NCBI RefSeq assembly: GCF_900100295.1
Contig: NZ_FNEV01000007.1
Coordinates: forward strand, 62,001-126,000
DNA length: 64,000 nucleotides
Source of the DNA: Salimicrobium halophilum
GTDB lineage: Bacteria > Bacillota > Bacilli > Bacillales > Halobacillaceae
Reading direction: 5' to 3'
Under the pieces are notes generated by a model. The model saw nothing but the letters and a program-made list of their open reading frames with translations, was not told where the DNA came from and made no database searches. This document shows positions 52,916-62,949 of this stretch, in pieces. Each line of letters opens with the position of its first letter. Positions within the stretch are counted from its first letter, which is position 1. The position numbers and the translations under genes were made by a program.

Positions 52916-54436
52916 TCAGATGATGATCGTATCGCCATCAAAGGTTGTAAGAGAGAATCCGTTGAATTTCTCATGATACGTCTCTTTGTAATCGCGCAAA
53001 ATGCCAATGGCGACTTGTTCTCCGAGCTTCAGGCCATTGATACCATCGGAACGATAGTGTACCCCTGCGGCGTCACGTCCAATGGCGATATTTGCTGCAA
53101 GTTTGTTCAACTCTCCACCGACGGTCAGATCGGGTCCTTCATAGCGGACTAATGAACGACCGTCGCTGCTTGCAAGGACGGGGTCCGGAATGACGAATGA
53201 TTCATCGAAAAATGCCTTCAACATGGTAACCATAGCACCGATGAATGTGGCGTGGCCTGCCGGGTAGGCTGGATGGGTAGGGGACCCTTCAGGGTAAGCC
53301 TGTGGCAGCAGGTACGTACCGTATTCATCAAAGGTTCTTTGTACTGCTTCAGAGCACAGGAGATCTTGATGGAGTGGATAATCCGCATAGCCCAACAATT
53401 GGTTGTGAACCCGGCCGCCGACCTCCTCTGGACGCAGTCGCCGGTGAACGAGCCATTTCTGGAACCAGGCAGCTTCCAAGCCTGGACGGGCGGCTTTCGT
53501 TACGAAATCGAGTACATGAGGAGCTCCGAACGTCGGGAATCCGATTTGTGTAGTCGAATCAAGGTAAGGGTTCGTTTTATCCCAGGCGGCATCCCCATAG
53601 CTTAGTAGAATCAAGCACGCTGTAACTCCGTCTTCCACCGTGATGTCATGGTGGACATATTCGCCCAGATCCCGTCCATTTCGAATGTAGCGGGGGATTG
53701 AATCGTACTCAGGATCGCAAGGAAGCCCTCCGTTTTGTATGGCGAGCCAATCCTCGTATGTGGTCAGGTAATCGATTCCCGGGGTCGTGGTTCGGTAACG
53801 CTGGGTGATCTGCGTCGCTACGTACGGAACGTCTTTCCAAAGAAATTGGGAAACGTAAGGTCCTTCCAACGTACCCGGAAGATGCCCACGGAATAAGGTC
53901 TGAGGGGTGACCTGATCCCTCGTTTTCGGTCCTCGGAAATCTTCCAGAGAAGATAGCTCTTTTGCGGCCTCTATCGTGAGAGGGTGGGTATCGTAATCAT
54001 CGAAAGGAATGTCACGTGTCAGAGCCTGCCAATAGACTTCCACCATCTCTGCTGCCATTTCGGCGCTGGCAAGTGGAGCTGGAGGTGGGGTCGTCAACTG
54101 ATGACTGTCCGGACCGACCATTTCGAATGCATAGGCTGCTTGGGGATCCACCATTTTTCGTTTTCCTGCAAGGGGGAGATTTTCATAATCTTTCGGTTCT
54201 CCACATTCCAGTATATGGATGTATTGTTCGTAGGCATCGACATTCACTTCACCGAGAGAATCATGGGGCAAAGCTTTCGAAAAGCTGGCTATTTTACCCT
54301 GGTAGTGTGTTTCGTCTCCATTCGTAGGGTGGTTTGAGAGCGAGCGATTTCTATAGAACAAAGCTGCTTTCACGCGGATCACAAAAGCTTTCAGTCGTCG
54401 CTTCCATTTGGAAACGATTTGTTTGGCGAACGTCAC
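52916..54436 (-). CDS. Vanadium-dependent haloperoxidase / PAP2-superfamily protein
   Basis: A 506-residue protein with the vanadate/phosphate site of this superfamily in order: KWLVHRRLRP (about 327-336; K and RP motif), HPAYPAGHATF (about 388-399; the P(S/A)GH motif with the acid-base His) and NIAIGRDAAGVHYRSDG (about 447-463; R.....H...D with the metal-ligand His). Length and domain order fit bacterial vanadium-haloperoxidase relatives better than small PAP2 lipid phosphatases. No clear signal peptide. It may halogenate substrates or act as an acid phosphatase. AGAGGAGG precedes the start; single-gene unit. Confidence 0.75.
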   Translation of the reverse strand: MTFAKQIVSKWKRRLKAFVIRVKAALFYRNRSLSNHPTNGDETHYQGKIASFSKALPHDSLGEVNVDAYEQYIHILECGEPKDYENLPLAGKRKMVDPQAAYAFEMVGPDSHQLTTPPPAPLASAEMAAEMVEVYWQALTRDIPFDDYDTHPLTIEAAKELSSLEDFRGPKTRDQVTPQTLFRGHLPGTLEGPYVSQFLWKDVPYVATQITQRYRTTTPGIDYLTTYEDWLAIQNGGLPCDPEYDSIPRYIRNGRDLGEYVHHDITVEDGVTACLILLSYGDAAWDKTNPYLDSTTQIGFPTFGAPHVLDFVTKAARPGLEAAWFQKWLVHRRLRPEEVGGRVHNQLLGYADYPLHQDLLCSEAVQRTFDEYGTYLLPQAYPEGSPTHPAYPAGHATFIGAMVTMLKAFFDESFVIPDPVLASSDGRSLVRYEGPDLTVGGELNKLAANIAIGRDAAGVHYRSDGINGLKLGEQVAIGILRDYKETYHEKFNGFSLTTFDGDTIII

Positions 54437-54554
54437 TCGTATTCCTCCTCTCTATAAACGTTCACCATAGTATATGTAGAATAATGGAGCGGCGAGTGGA
54501 CCAATCGACCAGTTTTGACTAAAGTCGGGCGCAAAAAAAGCGGACTTGGAGTAC

Positions 54555-54591
54555 AAAAAAATCCAGCCCTTCCGAGTAGAAGAGCCGGATT
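54555..54591 (-). terminator. Terminator of the ABC exporter operon
   Basis: On the minus strand AATCCGGCTCTTC pairs with GAAGGGCTGGATT (two G-U pairs), then six T, just after the permease stop codon. Confidence 0.85.
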
Positions 54592-54596
54592 CTTCA

Positions 54597-55340
54597 TCAG
54601 CTTCGTGACTGTCGCAAAAACCTGGGATAGGAGAGCAGGGCAAGCACCATTCCCGCAATCCCTGCAAAAATAAGAAACAACAGATGGAACCAGACATCGG
54701 TCACATTCCCGTCCGAGAGGATGATTTCTTTGTACCCCTGTAATGCCCAATACTGAGGCAGTGCCTGACTGAGGGTACGGACGATGTCCGGCATGAACTC
54801 GACCGGCATCCACAGACCTCCGAGCAATGCACCGCCAAGCGCCAGGATCTGGGTCAGGGCGATTCCCATGTTTTCTGTTTTGACGATTACAGCCATCGCC
54901 ATGCCCCATCCGGTTACGATGAAGGCCAAAGCCAAGGATAATAGAATAAGAGCGAAGGGGTCTCCCAGTGGCAGATCGTAGATGATGACACCGAACCCGA
55001 ACAAGACGGTAATCTGAATAAGTACGATGATGATGAACGGCACCCATTTCCCGAAAAAGTATTGATAGATGGAGATAGGGGTACTCGCGATTCTTGAAAC
55101 CATTCCCCGCTCTCTGTCTTTCACGAAGACGATGACCATGGAGATCATGATGAAAAAAGCGAACATGATCGTATACCCTGGTATGATTTGGGTGACGACC
55201 TCTTTGTAGCTTGTACTTTCATCCCCGGAAAAGATCGCGACAAATGCCACGATAAAAACGACCGGAAGAACGAATGTCCAAAACCACAGTCCTTTATCCT
55301 GGATCGTTTTCTTCAACTCTGTGCGTGCAATCGCCCACAT
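54597..55340 (-). CDS. ABC-2 family transporter permease
   Basis: A 247-residue permease with six helices. It starts MWAIARTELKKTIQDKGLWFW and has FVKDRERGMVSRIASTPISIYQYFFGKW, the usual cytoplasmic coupling segment, and the family-typical LALGGALLGGLWMPVEFMPDIV. It lies 18 bp after the ATPase gene. Such pairs export drugs, lipids or peptides; LnrLMN- and Nod-type exporters are relatives. Substrate unknown. Confidence 0.85.
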   Translation of the reverse strand: MWAIARTELKKTIQDKGLWFWTFVLPVVFIVAFVAIFSGDESTSYKEVVTQIIPGYTIMFAFFIMISMVIVFVKDRERGMVSRIASTPISIYQYFFGKWVPFIIIVLIQITVLFGFGVIIYDLPLGDPFALILLSLALAFIVTGWGMAMAVIVKTENMGIALTQILALGGALLGGLWMPVEFMPDIVRTLSQALPQYWALQGYKEIILSDGNVTDVWFHLLFLIFAGIAGMVLALLSYPRFLRQSRS

Positions 55341-55358
55341 CCTTCATTCCTCCTTTGA

Positions 55359-56270
55359 TTAAGCATTGCGCAGCTGGGTACCTGTCAGATGGAAAAAGAT
55401 ATCTTCGAGTCTCGGATGGTATAGTTCCAAGCGGTGAGGTTCAAGGTTGTGTTCGTCACAATACGTAACCAGATCCCTCAAGGTCAGGAGAGGCTCATCG
55501 CTGTTCAAGAGGTAGCCATTCCCTTTCTTCTCGACTTTCCCGAAGTTTTGGAGCATTTCCGGTTCTACATCCTGACCGGAAATGAACAAGGATGGTTTCG
55601 CATACTTGTCCAATAACGCTTCCATACGTCCGAATTCCACAAGCTCTCCTTTGTCGATCAGACCGATGCTGTCACAAAGTTGCTCCACTTCTTCCATGTA
55701 GTGGCTGGAATAGATGATTGTGCTTCCGGCCTCCTTCAATTGATGGATGATGGAAAAAATCGAATTGCGGGACTGCGGATCGATTCCCACAGTCGGTTCG
55801 TCCATGATGATAATGCTCGGATTGTGCAGCAAAGCACAGCCGATGTTCAATCTCCGTTTCATCCCTCCGGAAAATGTTACCACTTTATTTTTCGCCCGGT
55901 GAACCAGGCCTATCTGTTCGAGGACTTCGTCTATCCGCTTATGAAGTTCTTTTTTCTTCAATCCGTAAAGGGTTCCGAAAAGCATCAGGTTGTCATAGGC
56001 GGTCAGGGTTTCTTCGAGACAAATCTCCTGAGGGATATATCCCAATTGCTGTTTGATTTTCGAACGATCCTTTGAGACTTTCCACTCATTTACCTGGATG
56101 TCACCTTCAAAATCAAGGAGGATACCGGATAAAATCTTCATGAGCGTTGATTTTCCGGCTCCGTTCGGACCTACAAGACCGAAGCACGTGCCTTCCTCGA
56201 TTTGAAAATCGATATTTTCGAGTGCCTGGATGGAACCATATTGCTTGCTTACGTTTTCGACATTGATCAT
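55359..56270 (-). CDS. ABC transporter ATP-binding protein (drug-exporter type)
   Basis: A 303-residue ATPase with Walker A GPNGAGKST, Q-loop YIPQEICLEETLTAYDNLMLFG, signature FSGGMKRRLNIGCALLHNP and Walker B IIIMDEPTVGID. A C-terminal extension of about 80 residues is typical of the CcmA/DRA drug-export class. It pairs with the permease encoded downstream. Confidence 0.88.
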   Translation of the reverse strand: MINVENVSKQYGSIQALENIDFQIEEGTCFGLVGPNGAGKSTLMKILSGILLDFEGDIQVNEWKVSKDRSKIKQQLGYIPQEICLEETLTAYDNLMLFGTLYGLKKKELHKRIDEVLEQIGLVHRAKNKVVTFSGGMKRRLNIGCALLHNPSIIIMDEPTVGIDPQSRNSIFSIIHQLKEAGSTIIYSSHYMEEVEQLCDSIGLIDKGELVEFGRMEALLDKYAKPSLFISGQDVEPEMLQNFGKVEKKGNGYLLNSDEPLLTLRDLVTYCDEHNLEPHRLELYHPRLEDIFFHLTGTQLRNA

Positions 56271-56402
56271 GTAGCTGCCACCCTCTCCCTGCGTTCTGCT
56301 TATATGTACGTCAGCCAGATGATAAAGTTTCAGAATTTTCTTCTGAATGTGAAACTTTTTCAGCTCTTATCCGGTAGGTAAAGAGTAAAGGAGATGAGGG
56401 CT

Positions 56403-56843
56403 ATGGCTGACCGGATTGATGAGTTACGCAAACAAGTGGATCTGAAAACAGCGAAGAAACTGGAGCTTGAGAAGGTGGATAGAATCATGAAGCGACTTGA
56501 AGAATTTTCACCTGAATGTGAAACATGTGCAAACGATAAGAGGCGCCTTGCACAACAATTGGACGATCTGCTCGAGAAGAACGGGAATCTTGAGAAGAAC
56601 GATATTGAGAAGCTTAAAAAGGTGAAAGGGGACATGATTTCTCATCTTCAAAAAGTGCATAAAATGGTCCCTGAAGGTCAGAATGTAGGATTGTTTATGG
56701 CGATCGGAATAAGTATCGGTACGTCTCTCGGCCTTGTTGTGTTTGAGAATATGGCGATAGGGATATCTCTTGGTCTTGCAATGGGGGTAGCAGTAGGGTC
56801 AGGGAAAGATGCCGAAGCTAAAAAGAAGGGGCTTACGATATAA
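56403..56843 (+). CDS. Small membrane protein with CXXC motif and Gly-rich helices
   Basis: A 146-residue protein I do not recognise. A charged helical N-terminal half (about 1-75) contains a CETC motif and Glu/Lys heptads. Two short hydrophobic, Gly-spaced segments follow (about 93-110 and 113-130; GIGISIGTSLGLVVF and GISLGLAMGVAVGSG), then a basic tail. AAGGAG lies 9 nt before the ATG at 56403; the in-frame ATG at 56394 is too close to it. Flanked by divergent and convergent genes. Confidence 0.6.
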   Translation: MADRIDELRKQVDLKTAKKLELEKVDRIMKRLEEFSPECETCANDKRRLAQQLDDLLEKNGNLEKNDIEKLKKVKGDMISHLQKVHKMVPEGQNVGLFMAIGISIGTSLGLVVFENMAIGISLGLAMGVAVGSGKDAEAKKKGLTI

Positions 56844-56883
56844 CGGAGAGAAGGTCTGCGCTTAATTATGCGAATGACATTGT

Positions 56884-56917
56884 AAAAAAAGCACTTATCC
56901 ACTGGGAATAAGTGCTC
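56884..56917 (-). terminator. Terminator of the mannitol-type operon
   Basis: AGCACTTAT pairs perfectly with ATAAGTGCT; the minus-strand side is followed by seven T, 12 bp after the tkt stop codon. Confidence 0.85.
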
Positions 56918-56928
56918 TTAAGGCCTGA

Positions 56929-58956
56929 CTACTGATTATCAGTATTTTCGACGTGTAATTCTTTATAGGTAGAAACGATATTCTGAACGGTGAACCCATA
57001 ATCTTTGAACAGGTCTCCGGCTGGACCGGAGGCACCGAATTGATCGATCGTCAGTGTATCTCCGTAATCTCCTGTATATTCTCTCCATCCGAGAGATGCG
57101 CCGAGTTCAATGGCCAGGCGTGTTTTGACAGCAGGGTCCAGCACGCTCTGTTTATATTCTTTGGACTGTTGGTCGAATCGATCCCAGCTTGGCATGCTTA
57201 CGACAGATACATACACCCCTTCATCTTCAAGCTCTTTCTGTGCTTCAAGGGCGATAGATACTTCTGATCCTGAAGCAAGCAATAATCCGTCCGCTTCCCC
57301 TGTCACATGCGAGACGATATAGGCTCCTTTTCGGACGCCTTCCGTTACTTTCGCTTGTTCAACATTAAATGTAGGAAGCCCTTGTCGAGTGAGAACGAGA
57401 GCCGTTGGTGTGTCTGTGCTTTCTATGGCAAGTTCCCACGCAGCTCGTGTTTCTTTGGCATCCGCCGGACGGATGATTGACATTCCAGGCATAGCGCGGA
57501 AAGAGGCGAGTTGTTCAACAGGCTGGTGCGTCGGACCATCCTCGCCGACGGCTATGCTGTCGTGCGTAAATACATAGGTGACAGGTAATTTCATCAAAGC
57601 AGCAAGTCTGGCTGCCGGTCTCAGATAATCGGAGAACACGAAGAATGTTGCTCCAAAGACTTTCAATCCACCATGCAGTGCTATCCCGTTGATAGCTGCA
57701 CCCATCGCAAATTCCCGGACTCCGAACCAGATGTTACGTCCATCGTAGCCATCAAGGCCATAATTCTTCTCCCCATCGATCAGCGTTTTGTTCGAGCTTG
57801 CCAGGTCCGCCGAACCACCGATGAAGGAAGGGTGAGCTTTTGCGAGGGTATCGATCACCTTTCCTGAAGAAGCCCTTGTGGCCACTTCTTCTCCATCAGA
57901 GAACTCCGGCAGGGAATCCGTCCATTGTTCCGGGAGCTCACCTCGAAGGGCTTGTTCAAATTGTCGGGCTAAGTCCGGATATTCCCGCTTATATGATTCG
58001 AACATGTTCTCCCACTTTGCTTCTTTTTCTTTGCCGGACTCTTTCAGTTGATGAAAGTGCTCAGCTACCGTTTCAGGCACGTAAAAGGATTCCTCATACT
58101 CCCAAGCATAGGATTCTTTCGTTATATTCACTTCTTCCTCGCCGAGGGGAGCCCCGTGGGAGGCTGACGTACCCGATTTGTTCGGAGAACCGTAGCCGAT
58201 GGTCGTCTTGATCTCAATGAGGGTAGGTCGGTCCGATTCCAGCTTCGCTTCCTGGATGGCTTTTTGGATCGCTGCCATGTCGTTGCCATCCTCCACACGT
58301 AACACTTGCCATCCATAAGCCTGGAATCGATCTCCTACATTTTCCGAGAAAGATCTGTCCAGATCTCCATCGAGGGAGATATCGTTGGAATCATATAATA
58401 ATACCAATCGCCCCAGTTTGAGGTGTCCGGCGAGGGAAGCGGCTTCCGCAGATACCCCTTCCATCAGATCGCCATCTCCGCAGAGGGTATACGTATAATG
58501 ATCTATAATATGAAAATCGTCTCTGTTGTACGTTTCAGCCAGGTGACGCTCGGCCATGGCCATACCTACGGACATAGCGATACCCTGCCCCAAAGGTCCT
58601 GTGGTAGCTTCTACGCCCGGGGTGTGACCGAACTCAGGATGGCCGGGAGTTTTACTGCCGTGCTGTCTGAAAGATTTCAGATCATCCATCGTCACGTCAT
58701 AACCGAACAAGTGTAATAAGCTATATAACAACATCGAACCGTGACCCGCAGATAAGACGAACCGATCCCGGTTGAACCAATGCGGGTTATTCGGGTTATG
58801 GTTCATTTCTTTCGCCCATAAAGTATAGGCCATCGGAGCAGCTCCCATCGGTAAACCGGGATGCCCCGAACCTGCTTTTTCCACGGCATCGATCGAAAGC
58901 GTCCGGATGGTATCGATCGATAATTGATCTATCAGTTTAGTTGTTTCTGTTTGCAT
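56929..58956 (-). CDS. tkt: Transketolase
   Basis: A 675-residue enzyme with the thiamine-diphosphate motif [52 protein letters not shown] and [21 protein letters not shown]. It moves two-carbon units between pentose- and hexose-phosphates. The ATG at 58956 has CAGGAG 8 nt upstream; GTG at 58965 overlaps that site. It ends a polyol PTS operon, so it may be a pathway-specific copy that handles pentulose phosphate, and not the only tkt in the genome. Confidence 0.93.
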   Translation of the reverse strand: MQTETTKLIDQLSIDTIRTLSIDAVEKAGSGHPGLPMGAAPMAYTLWAKEMNHNPNNPHWFNRDRFVLSAGHGSMLLYSLLHLFGYDVTMDDLKSFRQHGSKTPGHPEFGHTPGVEATTGPLGQGIAMSVGMAMAERHLAETYNRDDFHIIDHYTYTLCGDGDLMEGVSAEAASLAGHLKLGRLVLLYDSNDISLDGDLDRSFSENVGDRFQAYGWQVLRVEDGNDMAAIQKAIQEAKLESDRPTLIEIKTTIGYGSPNKSGTSASHGAPLGEEEVNITKESYAWEYEESFYVPETVAEHFHQLKESGKEKEAKWENMFESYKREYPDLARQFEQALRGELPEQWTDSLPEFSDGEEVATRASSGKVIDTLAKAHPSFIGGSADLASSNKTLIDGEKNYGLDGYDGRNIWFGVREFAMGAAINGIALHGGLKVFGATFFVFSDYLRPAARLAALMKLPVTYVFTHDSIAVGEDGPTHQPVEQLASFRAMPGMSIIRPADAKETRAAWELAIESTDTPTALVLTRQGLPTFNVEQAKVTEGVRKGAYIVSHVTGEADGLLLASGSEVSIALEAQKELEDEGVYVSVVSMPSWDRFDQQSKEYKQSVLDPAVKTRLAIELGASLGWREYTGDYGDTLTIDQFGASGPAGDLFKDYGFTVQNIVSTYKELHVENTDNQ

Positions 58957-59029
58957 GTCCCTCACTCCTGATCTTTAGTTCTTCCAAGTGTCTCACCACT
59001 GTTTTTCATGGTTTTTCTGCTGAAACAAG

Positions 59030-59063
59030 CGGAGATTTTAGAAGGTAGCATCTAAAATCTCCG
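59030..59063 (-). other. Perfect 13-bp hairpin between mtlA-type and tkt genes
   Basis: CGGAGATTTTAGA pairs without mismatch with TCTAAAATCTCCG around AGGTAGCA. No T-run follows on either strand, so it is more likely an RNA-stability or processing element than a terminator. Confidence 0.6.
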
Positions 59064-59135
59064 TGTGATCATATGAAGTTTCTGTCGTCACTTTTGGCCA
59101 AATGCTCTGTGGCCTTGTCTCTTTTTTGGTAAAAT

Positions 59136-60593
59136 CTATTCCGTCTTAAGTCTCTCTAACAATTCATCCAGTTTCGGATCGCCGATATAATTCTCGATGG
59201 CGATGATTTCATGATTATCATAGGACATCTTCGCCCGGTCCACCAGATTTTTGTGAACGACGATGATATCTGAATCCTGAGGGACATCTTCAATTCTGTA
59301 GTGTTTCACTTCAATCCCTTCAATTCCTGCTTTCTGCAGCTTCTTCCTGAAGGTAGTTGCACCCATCGCACTGCTTCCGGCGCCCGCATCACAGGCAAAG
59401 GAAATTTTGTCGATGTCTTCTTTAGCATCTGCCTCATCAGAAGCAGCGCCATTAGAAGCGTTAAGCACTTGTTTTCCTTCTGATTTCATGTTTTTCGATT
59501 TTTCGATGGACTCGTTCAACGCTTCTCCATCTTCTTCTTTTGTTTTCGTCAGCTTCAGGATCAGGGAAGTGACAAGGAAGGAAACGACGGTTGCCACAAG
59601 GACACCCAGGATGATTCCTACGAAACTTCCTTTAGGAGTCAAAGCTAGATAGGCGAAGATGGAACCTGGGCTGGGTCCAGCTACAAGTCCTGCGTCGAAA
59701 AGTTGGAACGTTGCGATACCGGACGCACCACCAGCGATGACACCGAGAATTGTAAGTGGTTTCATTAGTACGTAAGGGAAATACAATTCATGGATACCAC
59801 CGAAGAAGTGGATGATGATCGCGCCTGGCGCTGTTCTTCTTGAAACGGTGTTACCAAAGAATGTGTATGCCAAAAGCAGACCGAGACCCGGTCCCGGGTT
59901 AGAAGCTACAGTGAAATAAATGGACTTTCCGACTTCAGCTGTTTGCTGTAGCCCCAATGGGTAATAGATACCCTGGTCAATCACGTTGTTCAAGAACAGT
60001 ACTTTCGCCGGCTCATTGATAAGAGATAGCAACGGAAGGAAACCGGTTGCAACCAAAGCTTCAATTGCTATTGTTACCCCTTCATTTGCAGCTTCAATGA
60101 TCGGTCCGATAACCGTATAAGAAAGAAGTAGCAAAAAGAACCCAAGGATACCGATAGAGAAGTTATTCACGATCATTTCAAAACCGGCGCGGATTCTATT
60201 TTCCAATAATTTATCGAAGTGTTTGATGATCCAACCGCCGAGTGGTCCAATGATCATCGCACCGAGGAACATCGGAATATCAGCACCGATGATCATACCG
60301 ATGGCACCGATCGAACCCATGACAGCTCCCCGTTGACCTCCGACCATCCGGCCGCCTGTATAAGCTAAGAGCAGCGGCAAAAGGAAATTGATGGTGGGAC
60401 CGACCAGTTTCGCCAGGTATTCATTCGGCATCCACCCGGTCGGAATGAATAGGGCAGTAAGAATACCCCATGCGATAAATGCGCCAATGTTTGGGAGCAC
60501 CATATTGGTCAGGAATCCACCCATGGCTTGAATTTTTGCGCGAACGGACGATTTAGGAGCAGAAGAATCCGGCATTGTAAATTCGTTTGACAT
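59136..60593 (-). CDS. mtlA: PTS mannitol-type transporter, IICB subunit
   Basis: A 485-residue protein. A IIC membrane domain (1-340) with GGRMVGGQRGAVMGSIGAIG and the catalytic GGIHELYFPYVLMKP is followed by a charged linker and a IIB domain with the active Cys in CDAGAGSSAMGATTF (about residue 400). MtlA of other bacteria has NNAINHG after EPAKVLFL; here it reads NNVIDQG, with the binding-site Asn-His pair changed to Asp-Gln. The substrate may therefore be another polyol. It pairs with the separate IIA encoded upstream. Confidence 0.87.
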   Translation of the reverse strand: MSNEFTMPDSSAPKSSVRAKIQAMGGFLTNMVLPNIGAFIAWGILTALFIPTGWMPNEYLAKLVGPTINFLLPLLLAYTGGRMVGGQRGAVMGSIGAIGMIIGADIPMFLGAMIIGPLGGWIIKHFDKLLENRIRAGFEMIVNNFSIGILGFFLLLLSYTVIGPIIEAANEGVTIAIEALVATGFLPLLSLINEPAKVLFLNNVIDQGIYYPLGLQQTAEVGKSIYFTVASNPGPGLGLLLAYTFFGNTVSRRTAPGAIIIHFFGGIHELYFPYVLMKPLTILGVIAGGASGIATFQLFDAGLVAGPSPGSIFAYLALTPKGSFVGIILGVLVATVVSFLVTSLILKLTKTKEEDGEALNESIEKSKNMKSEGKQVLNASNGAASDEADAKEDIDKISFACDAGAGSSAMGATTFRKKLQKAGIEGIEVKHYRIEDVPQDSDIIVVHKNLVDRAKMSYDNHEIIAIENYIGDPKLDELLERLKTE

Positions 60594-60712
60594 ACTATTT
60601 CCACCTTTCCGTGTAGAGTATAACTATAAAACTAAGAGATAAAGGCTTCATTCAAATAATTTGGAAAGGGGAACGCAGGTAAAGGCTCCCCCTTTAGAAA
60701 ACGTAAGGAAAG

Positions 60713-61150
60713 TTACTCGGCGCTCTCGATCAGACGAAGGATTTCTTCTTTACTTTCAGCTTTCTCCAATCCTTCTTTGGTATCTTCCTCGGATAGGACT
60801 TCGGCGAGAGTAGAAATAAGATCAAGGTGACCGTCGCTGTCCGTAGCCGCCAGTACCAGAATAAGAGAAACTTCCTTGTCTTCCGGATAAAGGACGGGTT
60901 TCTCCAGTTTCAGAAGTGAAACCCCCGTGCTGTTCACTTCTCCGGCGTTTTGCGCGTGAGGCATAGCTACTCCAGGCACAATGACGATATACGGTCCGAA
61001 TTCGTGAACATTATTGATCATTTTCTCGATATAGCTTTCTTTGATGTTTCCCTGGTTCAACAAAGGCTCAGCTGCTACCTTGATGGATTCTTCCCAGGAG
61101 GAAACGGAATCCTGAAATGTCACAGTGTCTTTCAAGTGAGTGCTTAACAT
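60713..61150 (-). CDS. mtlF: PTS mannitol-type transporter, IIA subunit
   Basis: A 145-residue IIA of the mannitol/fructose family with the phosphorylated His in VPGVAMPHAQNAGEV and FLxSW-like N-terminal EESIKVAAEPLLNQG. GVSLLKLEKPVLYPEDKEVSLILVLAATDSDGHLDLI follows. The ATG at 61150 has AAAGGA 9 nt upstream; an upstream in-frame ATG at 61171 lacks one. It donates phosphate to the IIB domain of the mtlA product. Confidence 0.88.
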   Translation of the reverse strand: MLSTHLKDTVTFQDSVSSWEESIKVAAEPLLNQGNIKESYIEKMINNVHEFGPYIVIVPGVAMPHAQNAGEVNSTGVSLLKLEKPVLYPEDKEVSLILVLAATDSDGHLDLISTLAEVLSEEDTKEGLEKAESKEEILRLIESAE

Positions 61151-61167
61151 GATGAACAGTCCTTTCT

Positions 61168-62346
61168 TCATTGATTTACGATAGAGAGTAAATCATTCTT
61201 TTCCTTAAGCTTGGTGTAGTTGTTCTGGATAGCCTGACATATATCATCGTTCTCCAACCCGGTTACGTGTACGATGGCTTTTTCTATCCCTCGTTCTTCG
61301 ATGAGGTTCTGTAGCTTCACAGATTCTTCATCCTCCGGGTTGTCGAATAAGAATCCGGCTGCAATAGCCACGGTTAGGTGTTCCGTCGGCAGTCCCGATC
61401 GGCGAAGCTCTTGTGTCGGTTTGCTCAATCTTTCATTCTGTCCCAGTTTTCTAAGAGGGGCTCTTCCCACTCGGAAAATATTATCACTAATATTCTTATT
61501 TTTGAATCGATTTATGATTTTCTCGATATAATCATTCATTTCGTCCTGCGATACGTCGAAGTTCTCCACAAAGTACTGGGCTGATTCGTGCATTGTTCCC
61601 CGTACGAACGTTTCGATGTCCGGGTTCTCCAGGGCACTCTGAATCGTAGGTTCTTCGTAAAGAAACGCGATGTATGCGGTGGTGGCATGTCCCATGTTTA
61701 CGAGAAACAGTTTTCTTTCGATGAATGGCTTCAGATCATTCACATACGTCGCGCCGTAAATGGGGGGCAGGTCGTGATTGCCCATTTCCTTTTCATTGAT
61801 GACCCATTCATAGAACGGTTCGACTAAAGCGGTTTCATAATCTGCACCTTCTTTGGATAGAGCAAGACGATCCACGGAAGCGTTAGGAAAGCTGACCAGA
61901 CTCAAGATTTCTTCCATCTCTTCAGGTGATACGTGTTTTTCCACTTCAGCTTGTAGGGTGGAAGAAGCGTTGATCGCATTTTCATTCGCTATGATGTCGA
62001 GCTTGTTATGATTCCACGTTATCCTTTGCAACAGCGCGTTTGCCAAAGTTCCTGCAATCCGGTGCAGGTTATGGACACCGATGGAGGTCGTTATGACATC
62101 CGCATGCTGAATCCTATTGATCACTTCTTCCTGCTGATTCAAACTGTTCAAGGCTGAAACCGGGGAGACCGTCTCAGTCGTCTCGGCATCATCTAATAGT
62201 TCGACATGGTAACGATTCGTTTCGTTGAAGCGATCGATCGCTTCCTGATCGACATCAACGAAACAAACGTCGTAACCTGTCTTGTTCAGCAAATAACCGA
62301 TGAAGCCCTTTCCGATGTTCCCGGCTCCGAAATGTAATGCTAGCAT
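61168..62346 (-). CDS. mtlD: Mannitol-1-phosphate 5-dehydrogenase-like polyol-phosphate dehydrogenase
   Basis: A 392-residue polyol-specific long-chain dehydrogenase. The NAD motif LHFGAGNIGKGFIG is followed by DIIANENAINASS, SFPNASVDRL, and the catalytic-site segment ERKLFLVNMGHATTAYIAFL (Lys, Asn and His). It would oxidise the phosphorylated polyol made by the PTS. Mannitol-1-phosphate to fructose-6-phosphate is the default, but MtlD-type enzymes for arabitol phosphate also exist, and the operon context leaves this open. Confidence 0.87.
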   Translation of the reverse strand: MLALHFGAGNIGKGFIGYLLNKTGYDVCFVDVDQEAIDRFNETNRYHVELLDDAETTETVSPVSALNSLNQQEEVINRIQHADVITTSIGVHNLHRIAGTLANALLQRITWNHNKLDIIANENAINASSTLQAEVEKHVSPEEMEEILSLVSFPNASVDRLALSKEGADYETALVEPFYEWVINEKEMGNHDLPPIYGATYVNDLKPFIERKLFLVNMGHATTAYIAFLYEEPTIQSALENPDIETFVRGTMHESAQYFVENFDVSQDEMNDYIEKIINRFKNKNISDNIFRVGRAPLRKLGQNERLSKPTQELRRSGLPTEHLTVAIAAGFLFDNPEDEESVKLQNLIEERGIEKAIVHVTGLENDDICQAIQNNYTKLKEKNDLLSIVNQ

Positions 62347-62391
62347 TTTACTATCTCCTTTCGGAAAGAACGAAGGCCGTCCGTTCCCTTA

Positions 62392-62949
62392 CTATTCCAG
62401 GTTCGCGTGGTATTCCCAAAGGCTTGGCATATCGATGTCCTGCTCACGGATCAGCATCAATGCGAGTGTATCTCCGAGTAACAGCAAACTTTGTTCAAAC
62501 AGGCTTGTCATCGGTTGGACGGATGGGATTTCATTCGGCAACTGAAGTTTGGTACTTACCGGGATCCTTACAAATACGTCGGAGTATTCTTTCATGGAAC
62601 AATCAGGATTTGCACCGATGTGGGCGATCCTTGCGTTGTATTTCTTCGCCTTCTGAGCAATGGTCAGTGGGAATGCTGACTCTCCACTTCCGGACCCTAC
62701 AATAAGAAGGTCATTTTCAGTAATGGCCGGTTCCGTAATCTGGCCGACCACGTACGTTTTGATGCCGAGATGTGCCAATCGCTTGGCTACCCCTTGTAAG
62801 GAAAGAAGAACTCTGCCGACACCTACGAAGAATACTTTGTCCGCCTTTTTGATTTCTGCCAGCAGTTCATCTGCACTGTCCCCGTCAATCTGATTCAGTG
62901 TATTGGAAAGTTCTTCTACGATTTCTTTTTGAGCCTGATTATAATCCAT
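62392..62949 (-). CDS. hxlB: 6-phospho-3-hexuloisomerase-like SIS-domain protein
   Basis: A 185-residue SIS-domain isomerase of the HxlB/PHI family. Key segments are VFFVGVGRVLLSLQGVAKRLAHLG, LLIVGSGSGESAFPLTIAQKAKKY and TSLFEQSLLLLGDTLALML. PHI interconverts arabino-3-hexulose-6-phosphate and fructose-6-phosphate. No HPS (hxlA) gene is present; the neighbour encodes an RPE-like epimerase. It may therefore isomerise another ketose phosphate. It overlaps the upstream gene by 1 bp. Confidence 0.8.
   Translation of the reverse strand: MDYNQAQKEIVEELSNTLNQIDGDSADELLAEIKKADKVFFVGVGRVLLSLQGVAKRLAHLGIKTYVVGQITEPAITENDLLIVGSGSGESAFPLTIAQKAKKYNARIAHIGANPDCSMKEYSDVFVRIPVSTKLQLPNEIPSVQPMTSLFEQSLLLLGDTLALMLIREQDIDMPSLWEYHANLE

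Noticed and set aside
60664-60696. Terminator between the IIA and IICB genes of the mannitol-type operon
   Set aside because: AAAGGGG/CCCCCTTT can pair, but no T-run follows on the minus strand and the genes clearly belong together; at most a weak processing hairpin.
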